Shown: positions 1 to 6,596 of the stretch, in pieces
How the letters are laid out: each line of letters opens with the position of its first letter
How positions within the stretch are numbered: position 1 is the first letter of the stretch
Assembly: GCA_902798365.1 (NCBI GenBank)
Contig: CADBWP010000021.1
Coordinates: 1-32,173, forward strand
Origin: an uncultured Ruminococcus sp.
Lineage (GTDB): Bacteria > Bacillota > Clostridia > Oscillospirales > Acutalibacteraceae
DNA length: 32,173 nt
Direction of reading: 5' to 3'
Notes under the pieces: generated by a model
Databases searched by the model: none
The model's input: the letters and a program-made list of their open reading frames with translations, nothing else
What the model was told of the DNA's origin: nothing
Position numbers and translations under genes: made by a program

Positions 1-39
1 CTCATCGTCAAACGCTGACAAACTCATTTGTTTGTTCAT
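1..39 (-). CDS. Transposase, N-terminal 13 codons only (probable IS5 family)
   Basis: An ATG at 37-39 on the minus strand opens a frame reading MNKQMSLSAFDDE that runs off the window. This opening resembles the first residues of IS5-family transposases from clostridia, which typically begin with a short Lys/Gln/Met-Ser stretch followed by an acidic segment. The domain with the catalytic acidic triad is outside the window, so activity cannot be judged. It sits 57 bp inside a recognisable transposon end (82-96), a normal leader length for such elements. The call is by short similarity and position only. Confidence 0.45.
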   Translation of the reverse strand, partial: MNKQMSLSAFDDE

Positions 40-96
40 GCTTTTATTATATCATAAATCGGCAATTTCCGAAACTTCTTTTTGTGCGGTGTTGCC
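1..96 (-). mobile_element. End of an IS5-like insertion sequence, cut by the window edge
   Basis: The minus strand from position 96 begins with the 15-base end GGCAACACCGCACAA (complement of 82-96). A short leader with a TATAAT-like box near 45-50 follows, then the first codons of a transposase-like protein at 39. The same 15 bases form the left end of the small element at 4988, which marks this as a transposon end. The boundary lies 8 bp beyond the stop codon of the STAS/kinase gene at 105, so the insertion is intergenic. Only this end is visible. The IS5-family assignment rests on the first residues of the protein and on the TTAA target of the related small element; it is an inference. Confidence 0.6.
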
Positions 97-104
97 CTAT
101 GTAT

Positions 105-1238
105 TTATTGTGACAGAATATGTTTGAGCGCTTCTGCGTTCGGCATAACGACAGGGCGCAGCAGATTATTGATGATCAACGGTGCGCGAACGTCTCGCTG
201 TGTCACAGAAGGGAGCAGCATAACAACATTGAACGCATACACCAGCCCCAGCTGCTTCATATATCCCTCCAACACCTGCGGATCGGTGATACCGGTATAT
301 ATTGCTATGAACTTGGCGCCAATCTCCATTGCCCATTCCGGTTCCAAGCCCATACTCGTGCGGCAAATATCGGGGTTGCTTTTCGGCGCCGAGATCAAAT
401 CGCGGAAAACGGACGCCACGTCATAAATCGGAACGCCGCGGGTGACCTCGCCCATATCTATGAGCATCAGGTCGCCGTTTTGCAGCATGATGTTGCCGGG
501 ATGAAAATCGCCGTGAACAAGGGTATCAACATCCTTCATCGCGTCGATGATACTTCTCAGAGTGTCAATCTCCTCCGGCTTTAGATTCTCTTTCATAAAG
601 TCATCGTCAAGCCGTTTATACAGCATGCTTTTCAGGGTTTCAATTGTATCGCCGGTCACCGTAGTGGTGTGCAGCGTTTTGGCGAGCTGTACATACTTCA
701 TCAGATATTCGTCGCGTTTGTCCGGCTCGGTCGATAACGCGTGACCGAGGCTGTCGGAGTTCATCGCTTCAAAAACTACGCCGTAGTTATCGCCTGCTTT
801 AACAACGTCGAACGCGATAACGGAAGGGATACCGCTGACGAACGCTGCTTTTGCATACTGCTGCTCGCGCTCGATATACTCAAGGCTGTGCTCGCTGCGG
901 TACACCTTGACTATGCGCTCGTCATCGAGCCGATAGACCGTACCGTTACCGCCCTGACCGATGATCGGTTTTCCGCTAAGGTCGATTTCTTTATAAGCCT
1001 TTTTTACGTTGAGAATACTCGTGAAACCCGTGATGTCGAGGATCTCATAAACCTCGGGATTGACGTTGAAGACTGTCACATCGCCGACAGTTTTTCTCAG
1101 CTTCAATAACACACGCAAACCGGCTGATGATATATATTCCAGCTCGGCAGCGTCTATTTCGTTCGGCAGCGCAGCCATGATCTCCTTTTCAAATTTCGGT
1201 GAGTTGTTTGAGTCGATTTTACCTTTGATTTGATACAT
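105..1238 (-). CDS. STAS domain fused to a phosphotransferase/kinase-like domain
   Basis: This is a 377-aa cytosolic protein. Residues 1-85 form a STAS (anti-sigma-antagonist-like) domain with the hallmark EYISSAGLRVLL (34-45); Ser37 or Ser38 is the position phosphorylated in SpoIIAA-type proteins. Residues 90-377 look like an aminoglycoside-phosphotransferase/kinase fold: glycine loop GQGGNGTV (94-101), Lys111, catalytic HGDFHPGN (242-249) and metal-binding DMGE (261-264). These residues suggest an active ATP-dependent kinase; the substrate is unknown, and the attached STAS domain is a possible target. The ATG has a GGGGGTT site upstream. The gene begins 11 bp after the phosphatase gene on the same strand, so the two are probably cotranscribed, a kinase/phosphatase pair. 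It resembles the TIGR02172-type kinase family; the STAS fusion is the unusual feature. Confidence 0.8.
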   Translation of the reverse strand: MYQIKGKIDSNNSPKFEKEIMAALPNEIDAAELEYISSAGLRVLLKLRKTVGDVTVFNVNPEVYEILDITGFTSILNVKKAYKEIDLSGKPIIGQGGNGTVYRLDDERIVKVYRSEHSLEYIEREQQYAKAAFVSGIPSVIAFDVVKAGDNYGVVFEAMNSDSLGHALSTEPDKRDEYLMKYVQLAKTLHTTTVTGDTIETLKSMLYKRLDDDFMKENLKPEEIDTLRSIIDAMKDVDTLVHGDFHPGNIMLQNGDLMLIDMGEVTRGVPIYDVASVFRDLISAPKSNPDICRTSMGLEPEWAMEIGAKFIAIYTGITDPQVLEGYMKQLGLVYAFNVVMLLPSVTQRDVRAPLIINNLLRPVVMPNAEALKHILSQ

Positions 1239-1249
1239 AATAACCCCCG

Positions 1250-2062
1250 TTAATCAAGATATTTATTTCTTAAAATATTTAAGTCATTTTGTTTTATATT
1301 CAACCTGTTTATTATATAGCCCTCGACTGAACCGTAATTCTTTTTCAAATGGTCTATGGCGCTGCTCATAAAGCTTTGATCTACAGAGTCAAATATGAGC
1401 AAGGCTTTGTTGATAAATCCTTCTTCAAAGCGCTTTTCGGTCAAATACCGTCTTGTAGCCGCGATCCGCTCAGCGTTGTAATCGTTGGTGAGCAAAAAAT
1501 CCTCCATAACGGTTTTTTCATCGACCCCGAGAGCCGAAAGCAGAAGCATAGCCGCAAGCCCGGTTCTGTCCTTGCCGCTCGTGCAGTGCCAGAGCACAGC
1601 CCTGCCGGGCTCTGTATCAAGAAGTATCGAGAAGAACTCTGAAAAAGCTTTTTTGCCAAAGTCGGATTCAAGAAAGCCAATATACATTTTTTCGTTGAGC
1701 ATTCCCGATTTGATCGTCATTTCTGTCATCTGAATGAGGTCAAAGTTGCTTATATCTATATCGGCATTCATTGAACCGAACACCGACGGATCGATCACAT
1801 CAAGATGATGATACCCGACGCCGTCAATTGTCGGGTCGTCGGATCCCGCAAGCTCCATAGCCATACGGAAATCAACGATTTGCCCGAGGCGGTAACGGTC
1901 TCTAAGTATGGCGATATCCTCGTCTGTAATATTGTCAAGTCTGCCTGTGCGCAGCAGCAAGCCATGTTTTACGGATTTGCCGTCGCTTGTTTTATAGCCG
2001 CCAAGCTCACGGGCGTTATTAACGCTTTTCAGCGGAAGCGAAACGGTTTGTTTGCTATTCAT
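1250..2062 (-). CDS. Tyrosine/serine phosphatase-like protein (Y_phosphatase3 type)
   Basis: This is a 270-aa cytosolic protein without a signal peptide. It has the family opening NARELGGY near the N-terminus and the phosphatase loop HCTSGKDRTG with the nucleophile Cys160 and its arginine intact. This places it with the dual-specificity protein or lipid phosphatases of the PF13350 type, which act on phosphotyrosine and sometimes phosphoinositides. The ATG at 2062 is chosen because AGGAGA lies about 10 bases upstream; an earlier in-frame TTG and ATG would put that site inside the gene. It lies 11 bp before the STAS/kinase gene on the same strand. A second, exported member of the same fold lies at 12260-14791. 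The substrate is not evident. Confidence 0.85.
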   Translation of the reverse strand: MNSKQTVSLPLKSVNNARELGGYKTSDGKSVKHGLLLRTGRLDNITDEDIAILRDRYRLGQIVDFRMAMELAGSDDPTIDGVGYHHLDVIDPSVFGSMNADIDISNFDLIQMTEMTIKSGMLNEKMYIGFLESDFGKKAFSEFFSILLDTEPGRAVLWHCTSGKDRTGLAAMLLLSALGVDEKTVMEDFLLTNDYNAERIAATRRYLTEKRFEEGFINKALLIFDSVDQSFMSSAIDHLKKNYGSVEGYIINRLNIKQNDLNILRNKYLD

Positions 2063-2281
2063 TATTATATTTCTCCTCATCAAACGATTTCAATTTCTCA
2101 GTATAGAATAAAGGCGCCCGGCTTATATTGCGCTAATAATCTTAACATAAATCAGCAAAAAACACAAGCGAAAATCATTTACTATCCTTATTCGTTAAAT
2201 GATGTCCTGATCTGCTTCGGAAACCTTTCCGCATTTGGGGAGAGAGGACGAAAAGGAAGTCCGCTTTGATCATCCGATAAA

Positions 2282-2330
2282 AATATGTTAAAAAACATAT
2301 TGACACGACGTAAATAATATGCTGTATTAT
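2282..2330 (+). promoter_or_regulatory. TetR-gene promoter with overlapping perfect palindrome (candidate operator)
   Basis: AATATGTT (2282-2289) and AACATATT (2294-2301) form a perfect 8-bp inverted repeat with a 4-bp AAAA spacer. Its right arm overlaps the -35 box TTGACA (2300-2305). The -10 box is either TGTATT (2323-2328, 17-bp spacing) or TATTAT (2325-2330, 19-bp spacing). A palindrome across the promoter of a TetR gene is the usual layout of autoregulation. The rest of the 306-bp gap between the divergent genes (2063-2281) holds no gene that I can support. A TATACT at 2100-2105 on the minus strand could be the -10 of the phosphatase/kinase operon, but it lacks a clear -35. Confidence 0.65.
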
Positions 2331-2368
2331 ATTTACACAATGTAACTAACAAATAGAGGGTGGATCAT

Positions 2369-2989
2369 ATGCCTAAAGTAACCGAAGAACACAAGGAAAA
2401 ACGAAAGCAGGAGATTATCGACGCCTGCGAGAGGATATACAGGGAAAAGGGATTTACCGCTGTCAATATCAAAGAGATCAGCACAGCCATCAGCTTTACC
2501 CGTCCTGCAATATACTCTTACTTTGAAACAAAGGATGAGATTTTGCTTGTTCTTCTGAACCGTGAATACGAGAAGTGGATCGACTCTTTAGAAGAAACCG
2601 AAAAGCAGATCGAACAGGGCGACAGAGAGCAAACCGCAGCTTTGATCGCCCATACGCTGGGAGATAGGGGAATCCTCCTGCGTATTCAAAATATGAATCT
2701 GTTTGAGATGGAGCTCAACTGCCGTGTGGAACGGCTCGCGGAGTTCAAGGTGTTGTACCGTACCGTGGTTGAGACCCTGACGCGGATAGCCGGAGCGTAC
2801 AATCCTCAAAGCACGGTGGAAGAAATCAATCGCTTTTGTATGAACTTCAATGCCTTTTTGTTCGGCGTTTATCCGTTTGTTTATCACACCGAGAAACAGC
2901 TTGAAGCGTTGGAGCTTGCAAAAGTACCGCGCATTGATACCACCATATTCGATATGGCTTATCATTGTTTGATAAAAGTTTTACCATAA
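2369..2989 (+). CDS. TetR/AcrR-family transcriptional regulator
   Basis: This is a 206-aa protein with a TetR helix-turn-helix at about residues 12-55, including the characteristic RPAIYSYFETKDEIL segment of the recognition helix and its cap. The remaining all-helical part would bind an unknown ligand. The ATG at 2369 has GAGGGTGG six bases upstream; an in-frame GTG at 2360 lies inside that site and is less likely. The flavodoxin lipoprotein gene starts 32 bp after its stop with no terminator between, so the regulator and the two flavodoxins probably form one transcript controlled from the palindrome at 2282-2301. TetR regulators beside flavodoxin genes often respond to redox-active or toxic small molecules; the ligand here is unknown. 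Confidence 0.9.
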   Translation: MPKVTEEHKEKRKQEIIDACERIYREKGFTAVNIKEISTAISFTRPAIYSYFETKDEILLVLLNREYEKWIDSLEETEKQIEQGDREQTAALIAHTLGDRGILLRIQNMNLFEMELNCRVERLAEFKVLYRTVVETLTRIAGAYNPQSTVEEINRFCMNFNAFLFGVYPFVYHTEKQLEALELAKVPRIDTTIFDMAYHCLIKVLP

Positions 2990-3021
2990 TTCCCACTACT
3001 AAACAAAAGGTGAAATACACC

Positions 3022-3684
3022 ATGAAAAAAGTAATCGCATTATTATCCGTTTTAACACTTATTTTTGCATTAGCAGGCTGCGGAGCAGGCAACACCGGCA
3101 TTCAATCCGAAGCGGAAACGAAAGCTGCGGAAACAACAAAAGCAGAGACCTCGGCAAACACATCCGAATCAACAGACGAAAATGAGGAAGAGCAGAGCAA
3201 CGAAAACGCTGACGGCAGCAAAACTTTGGTGGTTTATTTCTCTGCAACAGGCACGACAAAAGGCGTTGCCGAGCAGATCGCAAGCTACACCAATGCAGAC
3301 ACATATGAGATCACAGCGGCACAGCCATATTCCGAGGATGATCTTAACTGGCACGACAGTAACAGCCGCACCACCAAGGAACAGAACGACAAAACAGTCC
3401 GCCCCGAGATCGGCAGCGAAAAGATAAGCCTCGACGGTTACGACACCATATTCATCGGCTTCCCGATTTGGTGGGGAGAAGAGCCGAGGATAATGGACAC
3501 CTTTGTTGAGAGCTATGATTTTACAAGCAAAACGGTGATCCCATTCTGCACCTCGGGCGGCTCAGGGATCGGCAGCAGCGGCGACAACCTCAAAACAAAC
3601 GCCGGCAGCGGCAACTGGCTTGAAGGCGAGCGCTTGACCGGATCGGATGTTCAACGCTGGATCGACAACTTGAACTTATCATAA
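3022..3684 (+). CDS. Flavodoxin domain lipoprotein (Flavodoxin_4 type)
   Basis: This is a 220-aa precursor. Residues 1-20 are a lipoprotein signal peptide with lipobox LAGC and acylation at Cys20. An acidic, Thr/Glu-rich linker spans about residues 25-65. The flavodoxin domain follows, with the FMN phosphate loop SATGTTKG and the aromatic flavin-stacking region [11 protein letters not shown]. The protein should be an extracytoplasmic FMN protein on the outer face of the membrane, which is unusual because flavodoxins are classically cytosolic. The ATG at 3022 has AAGGTG upstream and starts the signal peptide cleanly; an upstream in-frame start would overlap the TetR gene. The next gene encodes a soluble relative 25 bp downstream, suggesting duplication followed by relocalisation. 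The electron partner is unknown. Confidence 0.85.
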   Translation: MKKVIALLSVLTLIFALAGCGAGNTGIQSEAETKAAETTKAETSANTSESTDENEEEQSNENADGSKTLVVYFSATGTTKGVAEQIASYTNADTYEITAAQPYSEDDLNWHDSNSRTTKEQNDKTVRPEIGSEKISLDGYDTIFIGFPIWWGEEPRIMDTFVESYDFTSKTVIPFCTSGGSGIGSSGDNLKTNAGSGNWLEGERLTGSDVQRWIDNLNLS

Positions 3685-3709
3685 TAAAATAAAAAAAGGA
3701 GAGAAAACC

Positions 3710-4183
3710 ATGAGCAAAAAGTTAGTAGCGTATTTTTCCGCAAGCGGCACCACCGCAAGAGTTGCAAAGAATTTGGCAAACGCCGCAGGAGCGGATTTGT
3801 ACGAAATAAAGCCTGCCGTACCTTACAGCAGGGCAGACCTCAACTGGATGGACAAGCAGAGTCGTAGCTCCGTTGAAATGCGCGACAGCGCTTCCCGTCC
3901 CGCGCTCGCCGATACCGACGCGAATATTGCCGCTTACGACACTATCTTCATCGGCTTCCCGATCTGGTGGTATATCGCGCCGACGATAATCAACACCTTC
4001 CTTGAAGCCTACGATTTCAGCGGTAAGAGAATCGTGCTGTTCGCTACCTCCGGAGGATCGGGCTTTGGAAAAGCAGTCGCTTCGTTGCAGCCGAGCGCAC
4101 CGCAAGCAGAGATAATTGCGGGCGAGATTCTCAACGGCAACCCGAACGATAAGAAACTCAAGTTATTTGCAGACAAATATTAA
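3710..4183 (+). CDS. Flavodoxin, cytosolic (Flavodoxin_4 type)
   Basis: This 157-aa single-domain flavodoxin has the FMN phosphate-binding loop [10 protein letters not shown] near residues 10-19, the motif [13 protein letters not shown] in the middle and [10 protein letters not shown] later. These are the three loops that surround FMN in this family. It carries no signal peptide. It closely resembles the lipoprotein encoded just upstream, sharing [12 protein letters not shown], so the pair probably arose by tandem duplication. A strong AAGGAGAG lies about 6 bases before the ATG. A strong terminator follows 5 bp after the stop, ending the TetR-flavodoxin-flavodoxin unit. The likely role is low-potential electron transfer or quinone/redox-stress reduction under TetR control. 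Confidence 0.9.
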   Translation: MSKKLVAYFSASGTTARVAKNLANAAGADLYEIKPAVPYSRADLNWMDKQSRSSVEMRDSASRPALADTDANIAAYDTIFIGFPIWWYIAPTIINTFLEAYDFSGKRIVLFATSGGSGFGKAVASLQPSAPQAEIIAGEILNGNPNDKKLKLFADKY

Positions 4184-4188
4184 TTAGC

Positions 4189-4216
4189 AAAAGCTCCGAA
4201 TTTGCTCGGAGCTTTT
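4189..4216 (+). terminator. Rho-independent terminator after the flavodoxin pair
   Basis: AAAAGCTCCGA (4189-4199) pairs perfectly with TCGGAGCTTTT (4206-4216) around a 6-base loop, giving an 11-bp stem ending in a T run. It starts 5 bp after the flavodoxin stop. The gap from here to the next promoter at 4337 holds only a 12-codon frame starting at GTG 4240, which I do not call a gene. Confidence 0.85.
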
Positions 4217-4336
4217 CTGCCAAAAGAGGTGAAAGCCGTGAAAAAGACAATCAAAAGGGTATCTGTTAGGAAATAGTTTGTAAATAATAACACAGGGCGG
4301 TGAAAATCGCTCTGTTTTATGTTTTTTAAAAAATCC

Positions 4337-4365
4337 TTGACAAATTATCAAAAGTAATATATAAT
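4337..4365 (+). promoter_or_regulatory. Consensus sigma-70/sigma-A promoter for DUF3793-flavodoxin
   Basis: TTGACA (4337-4342) and TATAAT (4360-4365) are separated by exactly 17 bp, a full consensus match. Transcription should start near 4372, inside the first of two operator-like palindromes. Such a strong promoter with overlapping operators suggests control by repression. Confidence 0.9.
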
Positions 4366-4369
4366 GCAA

Positions 4370-4422
4370 GTTAGCGATAGCTAACCGCTTTTATTTTTGA
4401 CTACAAGTTAGCGAAGGCTAAC
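4370..4422 (+). promoter_or_regulatory. Two near-identical palindromic operators, DtxR/iron-type
   Basis: GTTAGC-GATA-GCTAAC (4370-4385) and GTTAGC-GAAG-GCTAAC (4407-4422) share identical 6-bp arms and differ only in the spacer. The flanking bases are also similar (CAA before, CC after). Their centres are 37 bp apart, covering the predicted transcription start and the leader up to the ribosome binding site (AAGGAGA, 4424-4430). The TTAGN-GCTAA form resembles sites of DtxR-family metal regulators (IdeR/MntR type). Control of a flavodoxin by iron would fit the replacement of ferredoxin by flavodoxin during iron limitation. The regulator is not encoded in this window, so its identity is an inference. 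Confidence 0.65.
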
Positions 4423-4435
4423 CAAGGAGAAACCT

Positions 4436-4987
4436 ATGTCAGAGGAAGTAATAGTAAAGTATTGCTCGCCGACCTTGGCGGGGCTGAAAACAGGCAGCTT
4501 GTTCAGCTGTTCTTATGATGATCAAAATGAGCTTCTCGGGTTTTTGAGGGAGTTGAATCTCAGCTTGGGGAGCAAAGGTATCCGATTTTTGCCTTTGCGA
4601 CTAAGTAACAAAAAGGCTTTGATTTATGCTTTTCGACCTTCACGGCTTTTTTCGGAATTGAAAAACGAGGGGGCGGAAAAGCTGCTCTCGGAGCGCGGTT
4701 ATCATACTGATAATTGCGGAAAATGCCTTGCGCGACTGAGAAAACGCCTCGGCGAAAGCAGAGAATTCCCTCACGAAATCGGGCTGTTTCTCGGCTATCC
4801 TGTTGAGGATGTAAAGGGCTTCATCGAGAACAAGGCAGCCTGCGCAAAATGCGTAGGCTGTTGGAAGGTCTATGGCGACGAGAAAAAGGCGAAGCGATTA
4901 TTTGCTCAATACAAAAAATGCACCTGTGTTTATGAAAAACAATGGTACGCAGGCAAACCGCTGACAAAATTAGCGGTAGCAAGTTAA
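4436..4987 (+). CDS. DUF3793 family protein
   Basis: This is a 183-aa soluble protein with the features of the DUF3793 family of clostridia: an N-terminal LAGLKTGSLFSC, a central RPSRL segment and a cysteine-rich C-terminal half (NCGKC, CAKCVGC, KCTC). The cysteine pairs suggest metal or Fe-S binding, though the biochemical function is unknown. Members of this family commonly sit beside flavodoxin and ferrous-iron transport genes, which agrees with the DtxR-like operators in front of this one. The ATG has AAGGAGA six bases upstream. The stop codon TAA (4985-4987) lies within the TTAA target of the miniature transposon that now separates it from the flavodoxin gene. Without that insertion the two genes would be about 30 bp apart. 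Confidence 0.8.
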   Translation: MSEEVIVKYCSPTLAGLKTGSLFSCSYDDQNELLGFLRELNLSLGSKGIRFLPLRLSNKKALIYAFRPSRLFSELKNEGAEKLLSERGYHTDNCGKCLARLRKRLGESREFPHEIGLFLGYPVEDVKGFIENKAACAKCVGCWKVYGDEKKAKRLFAQYKKCTCVYEKQWYAGKPLTKLAVAS

Positions 4988-5094
4988 GGCAACACCGCAC
5001 AATTCAAGGCGCACGGCTTGCTTGAATATTGTTCCGTCAGCTTGCCCAAAAAATCTCGGCAAGGCGACAGCCTTACCTCGCGGTATTGCCTTAA
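4984..5094. mobile_element. Miniature inverted-repeat element (MITE) with TTAA duplication
   Basis: GGCAACACCGC (4988-4998) and GCGGTATTGCC (5080-5090) are terminal inverted repeats with one mismatch. The element is 103 bp and is flanked on both sides by TTAA (4984-4987, 5091-5094), a likely 4-bp target duplication of the YTAR type used by IS5-like elements. It encodes no protein. Its first 15 bases, GGCAACACCGCACAA, are identical to the IS end at 82-96, so it is probably a non-autonomous relative of that IS. The insertion is precisely at the DUF3793 stop codon and leaves the reading frame intact. An internal AAGGC-gaca-GCCTT hairpin lies near 5061-5074. Confidence 0.8.
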
Positions 5095-5122
5095 TTATTT
5101 TATCACAGAAAGGAAAATGTAT

Positions 5123-5542
5123 ATGAAAACAGCAATTGTATTTTGGAGCGGCACGGGAAACACCGAGGCTATGGTTCAGGCTGTTGCCGAAGGCGCTAAA
5201 GCCGCAGGAGCGCAGGTCGATGTACTTACCTGCGATATGTTCAACGAAACTATGATAAGCGATTACGACGCTATAGCCTTTGGCTGTCCCTCGATGGGAG
5301 CGGAACAGCTTGAAGAAGATGAATTTGAGCCGATGTTCAGCGCTTGCGTTCCAAAGCTTGGAGGAAAGAAGATCGCACTTTTCGGTTCCTACGGCTGGGG
5401 CGACGGCGAATGGATGCGCAACTGGCAGGACGAGTGCGAAAGCGCCGGCGCAGTATTGACATCCGAGCCCGTGATCTGCAACGACGCTCCCGACGACGAG
5501 GCGGTTGCCGCGTGCAAAGCGCTCGGCGAAGCTTTGATATAA
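5123..5542 (+). CDS. Short-chain flavodoxin
   Basis: This 139-aa protein is the usual length for a short-chain flavodoxin. It has the FMN phosphate loop WSGTGNTEAM at about residues 8-17, FGCPSMGAEQLEE in the middle (first flavin-flanking loop) and GSYGWGDGEWM (second flavin loop with the stacking aromatic). It should carry one electron in place of ferredoxin. The ATG at 5123 has AAGGAAA at a good distance; an ATG six bases earlier is too close to that site. It lies downstream of DUF3793, separated only by the miniature transposon, and probably shares the promoter and the two operators at 4337-4422. The insertion may weaken that link. It is distinct from the flavodoxin pair at 3022-4183. Confidence 0.92.
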   Translation: MKTAIVFWSGTGNTEAMVQAVAEGAKAAGAQVDVLTCDMFNETMISDYDAIAFGCPSMGAEQLEEDEFEPMFSACVPKLGGKKIALFGSYGWGDGEWMRNWQDECESAGAVLTSEPVICNDAPDDEAVAACKALGEALI

Positions 5543-5584
5543 TTAATTATGAGTTTTTCCATCCCATTTCATATTTCTGCACAG

Positions 5585-5606
5585 ACGCTCGCTTTTCTGC
5601 GGGCGT
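5585..5606 (+). terminator. Possible weak terminator after the short flavodoxin
   Basis: ACGCTCGC (5585-5592) pairs with GCGGGCGT (5599-5606) with one G-T pair around TTTTCT. The T run after it is short (TTTAT), so termination may be partial and some transcripts could continue into the metal-binding protein and ABC genes. Confidence 0.4.
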
Positions 5607-5634
5607 TTATGCACTTAAAAGAAAGGAAGTCGTT

Positions 5635-5892
5635 ATGATAAAATCAACATTAAAAATCGACGATATGATGTGCTCGATGTGTGAGAGCCACATCAACGAT
5701 ACCGTTCGCCGGAGCTTTAAGGTAAAGAAGGTCAGTTCCTCGCACTCAAAGGGAATAACCGAGATAATCAGCGAAAACCCGCTTGATGAAAAAGCCCTGC
5801 GTGAAGCTATAGGCAAGACGGGTTATAAGGTATTGGAGATAAAAACAGAGCCATATGATAAAAAGAAATTTTCGCTGTTCGGGAGGAAATGA
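5635..5892 (+). CDS. Heavy-metal-associated (HMA) domain protein
   Basis: This is an 85-aa protein. Residues 1-65 form a ferredoxin-like HMA domain with the metal site MMCSMC (Cys13 and Cys16), the copper-chaperone CxxC pattern. A short basic tail ends in KKFSLFGRK. The family binds Cu(I) or other soft metals and passes them to transporters; the metal here is not determined. The ATG has AAGGAAG upstream. Its stop codon overlaps the first possible ATG of the ABC ATPase gene, so the two are tightly coupled. An HMA protein in one operon with a MacB-type transporter rather than a P-type ATPase is uncommon. Confidence 0.85.
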   Translation: MIKSTLKIDDMMCSMCESHINDTVRRSFKVKKVSSSHSKGITEIISENPLDEKALREAIGKTGYKVLEIKTEPYDKKKFSLFGRK

Positions 5893-5894
5893 TT

Positions 5895-6596
5895 ATGTCG
5901 ATCGTACAATTTGAGAAGGTAACAAGAGTATATACAAGCGGCGAGCACGAATTAAAGGCGCTCGATCAGGTCAGCTTTACGCTTGACGAGGGCAAGTTCG
6001 TTGTTATCCTCGGACCGTCGGGAGCGGGCAAAAGCACTCTGCTAAATCTGCTCGGCGGGCTTGACAGCCCCACGGACGGCACCATCACCGTAAACGGCAG
6101 GGATATAAGCACGCTCTCCGATAACGAGCTCGCAGATTACCGCGCGGCGACGGTCGGTTTTGTATTCCAGTTTTACAATTTGATACCCACGCTGACCGTT
6201 TATGAGAATGTGGAGCTTGTTTCCACGATCTCGCCCGATGCTATAGACGCAAAGCAGATGATAGCAGAGGTCGGCCTTACCGACCACTTACACAACTTCC
6301 CGTCCGAGCTTTCGGGCGGTGAGCAGCAGCGTGTGTCCATTGCGCGTGCCTTGGCGAAAAATCCTAAGATACTTCTCTGCGACGAGCCGACGGGCGCGCT
6401 TGATTCCGATACGGGCGTGATGGTGCTCAAACTGCTGTTGAGTATGGCGAAAAACTACGGAAAAACTATCGTCATCGTCACGCATAACCAGAGCATCGCC
6501 AAGATGGCAGACGTGGTCATCCGCGTCAAGAACGGCAAAATTCGCTCGATCGCCGAACAGGAGAACCCGATGAGCGCGGACGAGGTGGAGTGGTAA
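5895..6596 (+). CDS. ABC transporter ATP-binding protein (MacB/LolD type)
   Basis: This is a 233-aa ATPase with Walker [10 protein letters not shown], a Q-loop (FVFQFYN), signature LSGGEQQR, Walker [13 protein letters not shown] and a switch histidine in VTHN. The DEPTGALDS sequence and overall length are typical of the MacB/LolD/FtsE group, which powers permeases with large extracytoplasmic domains instead of classical channels. The ATG at 5895 is preferred because GGGAGGAAA (5881-5889) sits at the right distance; an ATG at 5889 overlaps that site. Its stop overlaps the permease start in TAATG (6594-6598), indicating translational coupling. Substrates of this group include peptides, antibiotics and lipoproteins. 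Confidence 0.93.
   Translation: MSIVQFEKVTRVYTSGEHELKALDQVSFTLDEGKFVVILGPSGAGKSTLLNLLGGLDSPTDGTITVNGRDISTLSDNELADYRAATVGFVFQFYNLIPTLTVYENVELVSTISPDAIDAKQMIAEVGLTDHLHNFPSELSGGEQQRVSIARALAKNPKILLCDEPTGALDSDTGVMVLKLLLSMAKNYGKTIVIVTHNQSIAKMADVVIRVKNGKIRSIAEQENPMSADEVEW

Noticed and set aside
4240-4278. A 12-codon frame starting at GTG after AGAGGTG, between the flavodoxin terminator and the next promoter.
   Set aside because: Too short, no recognisable family, and no promoter of its own; it may be a relic of a deleted gene start.
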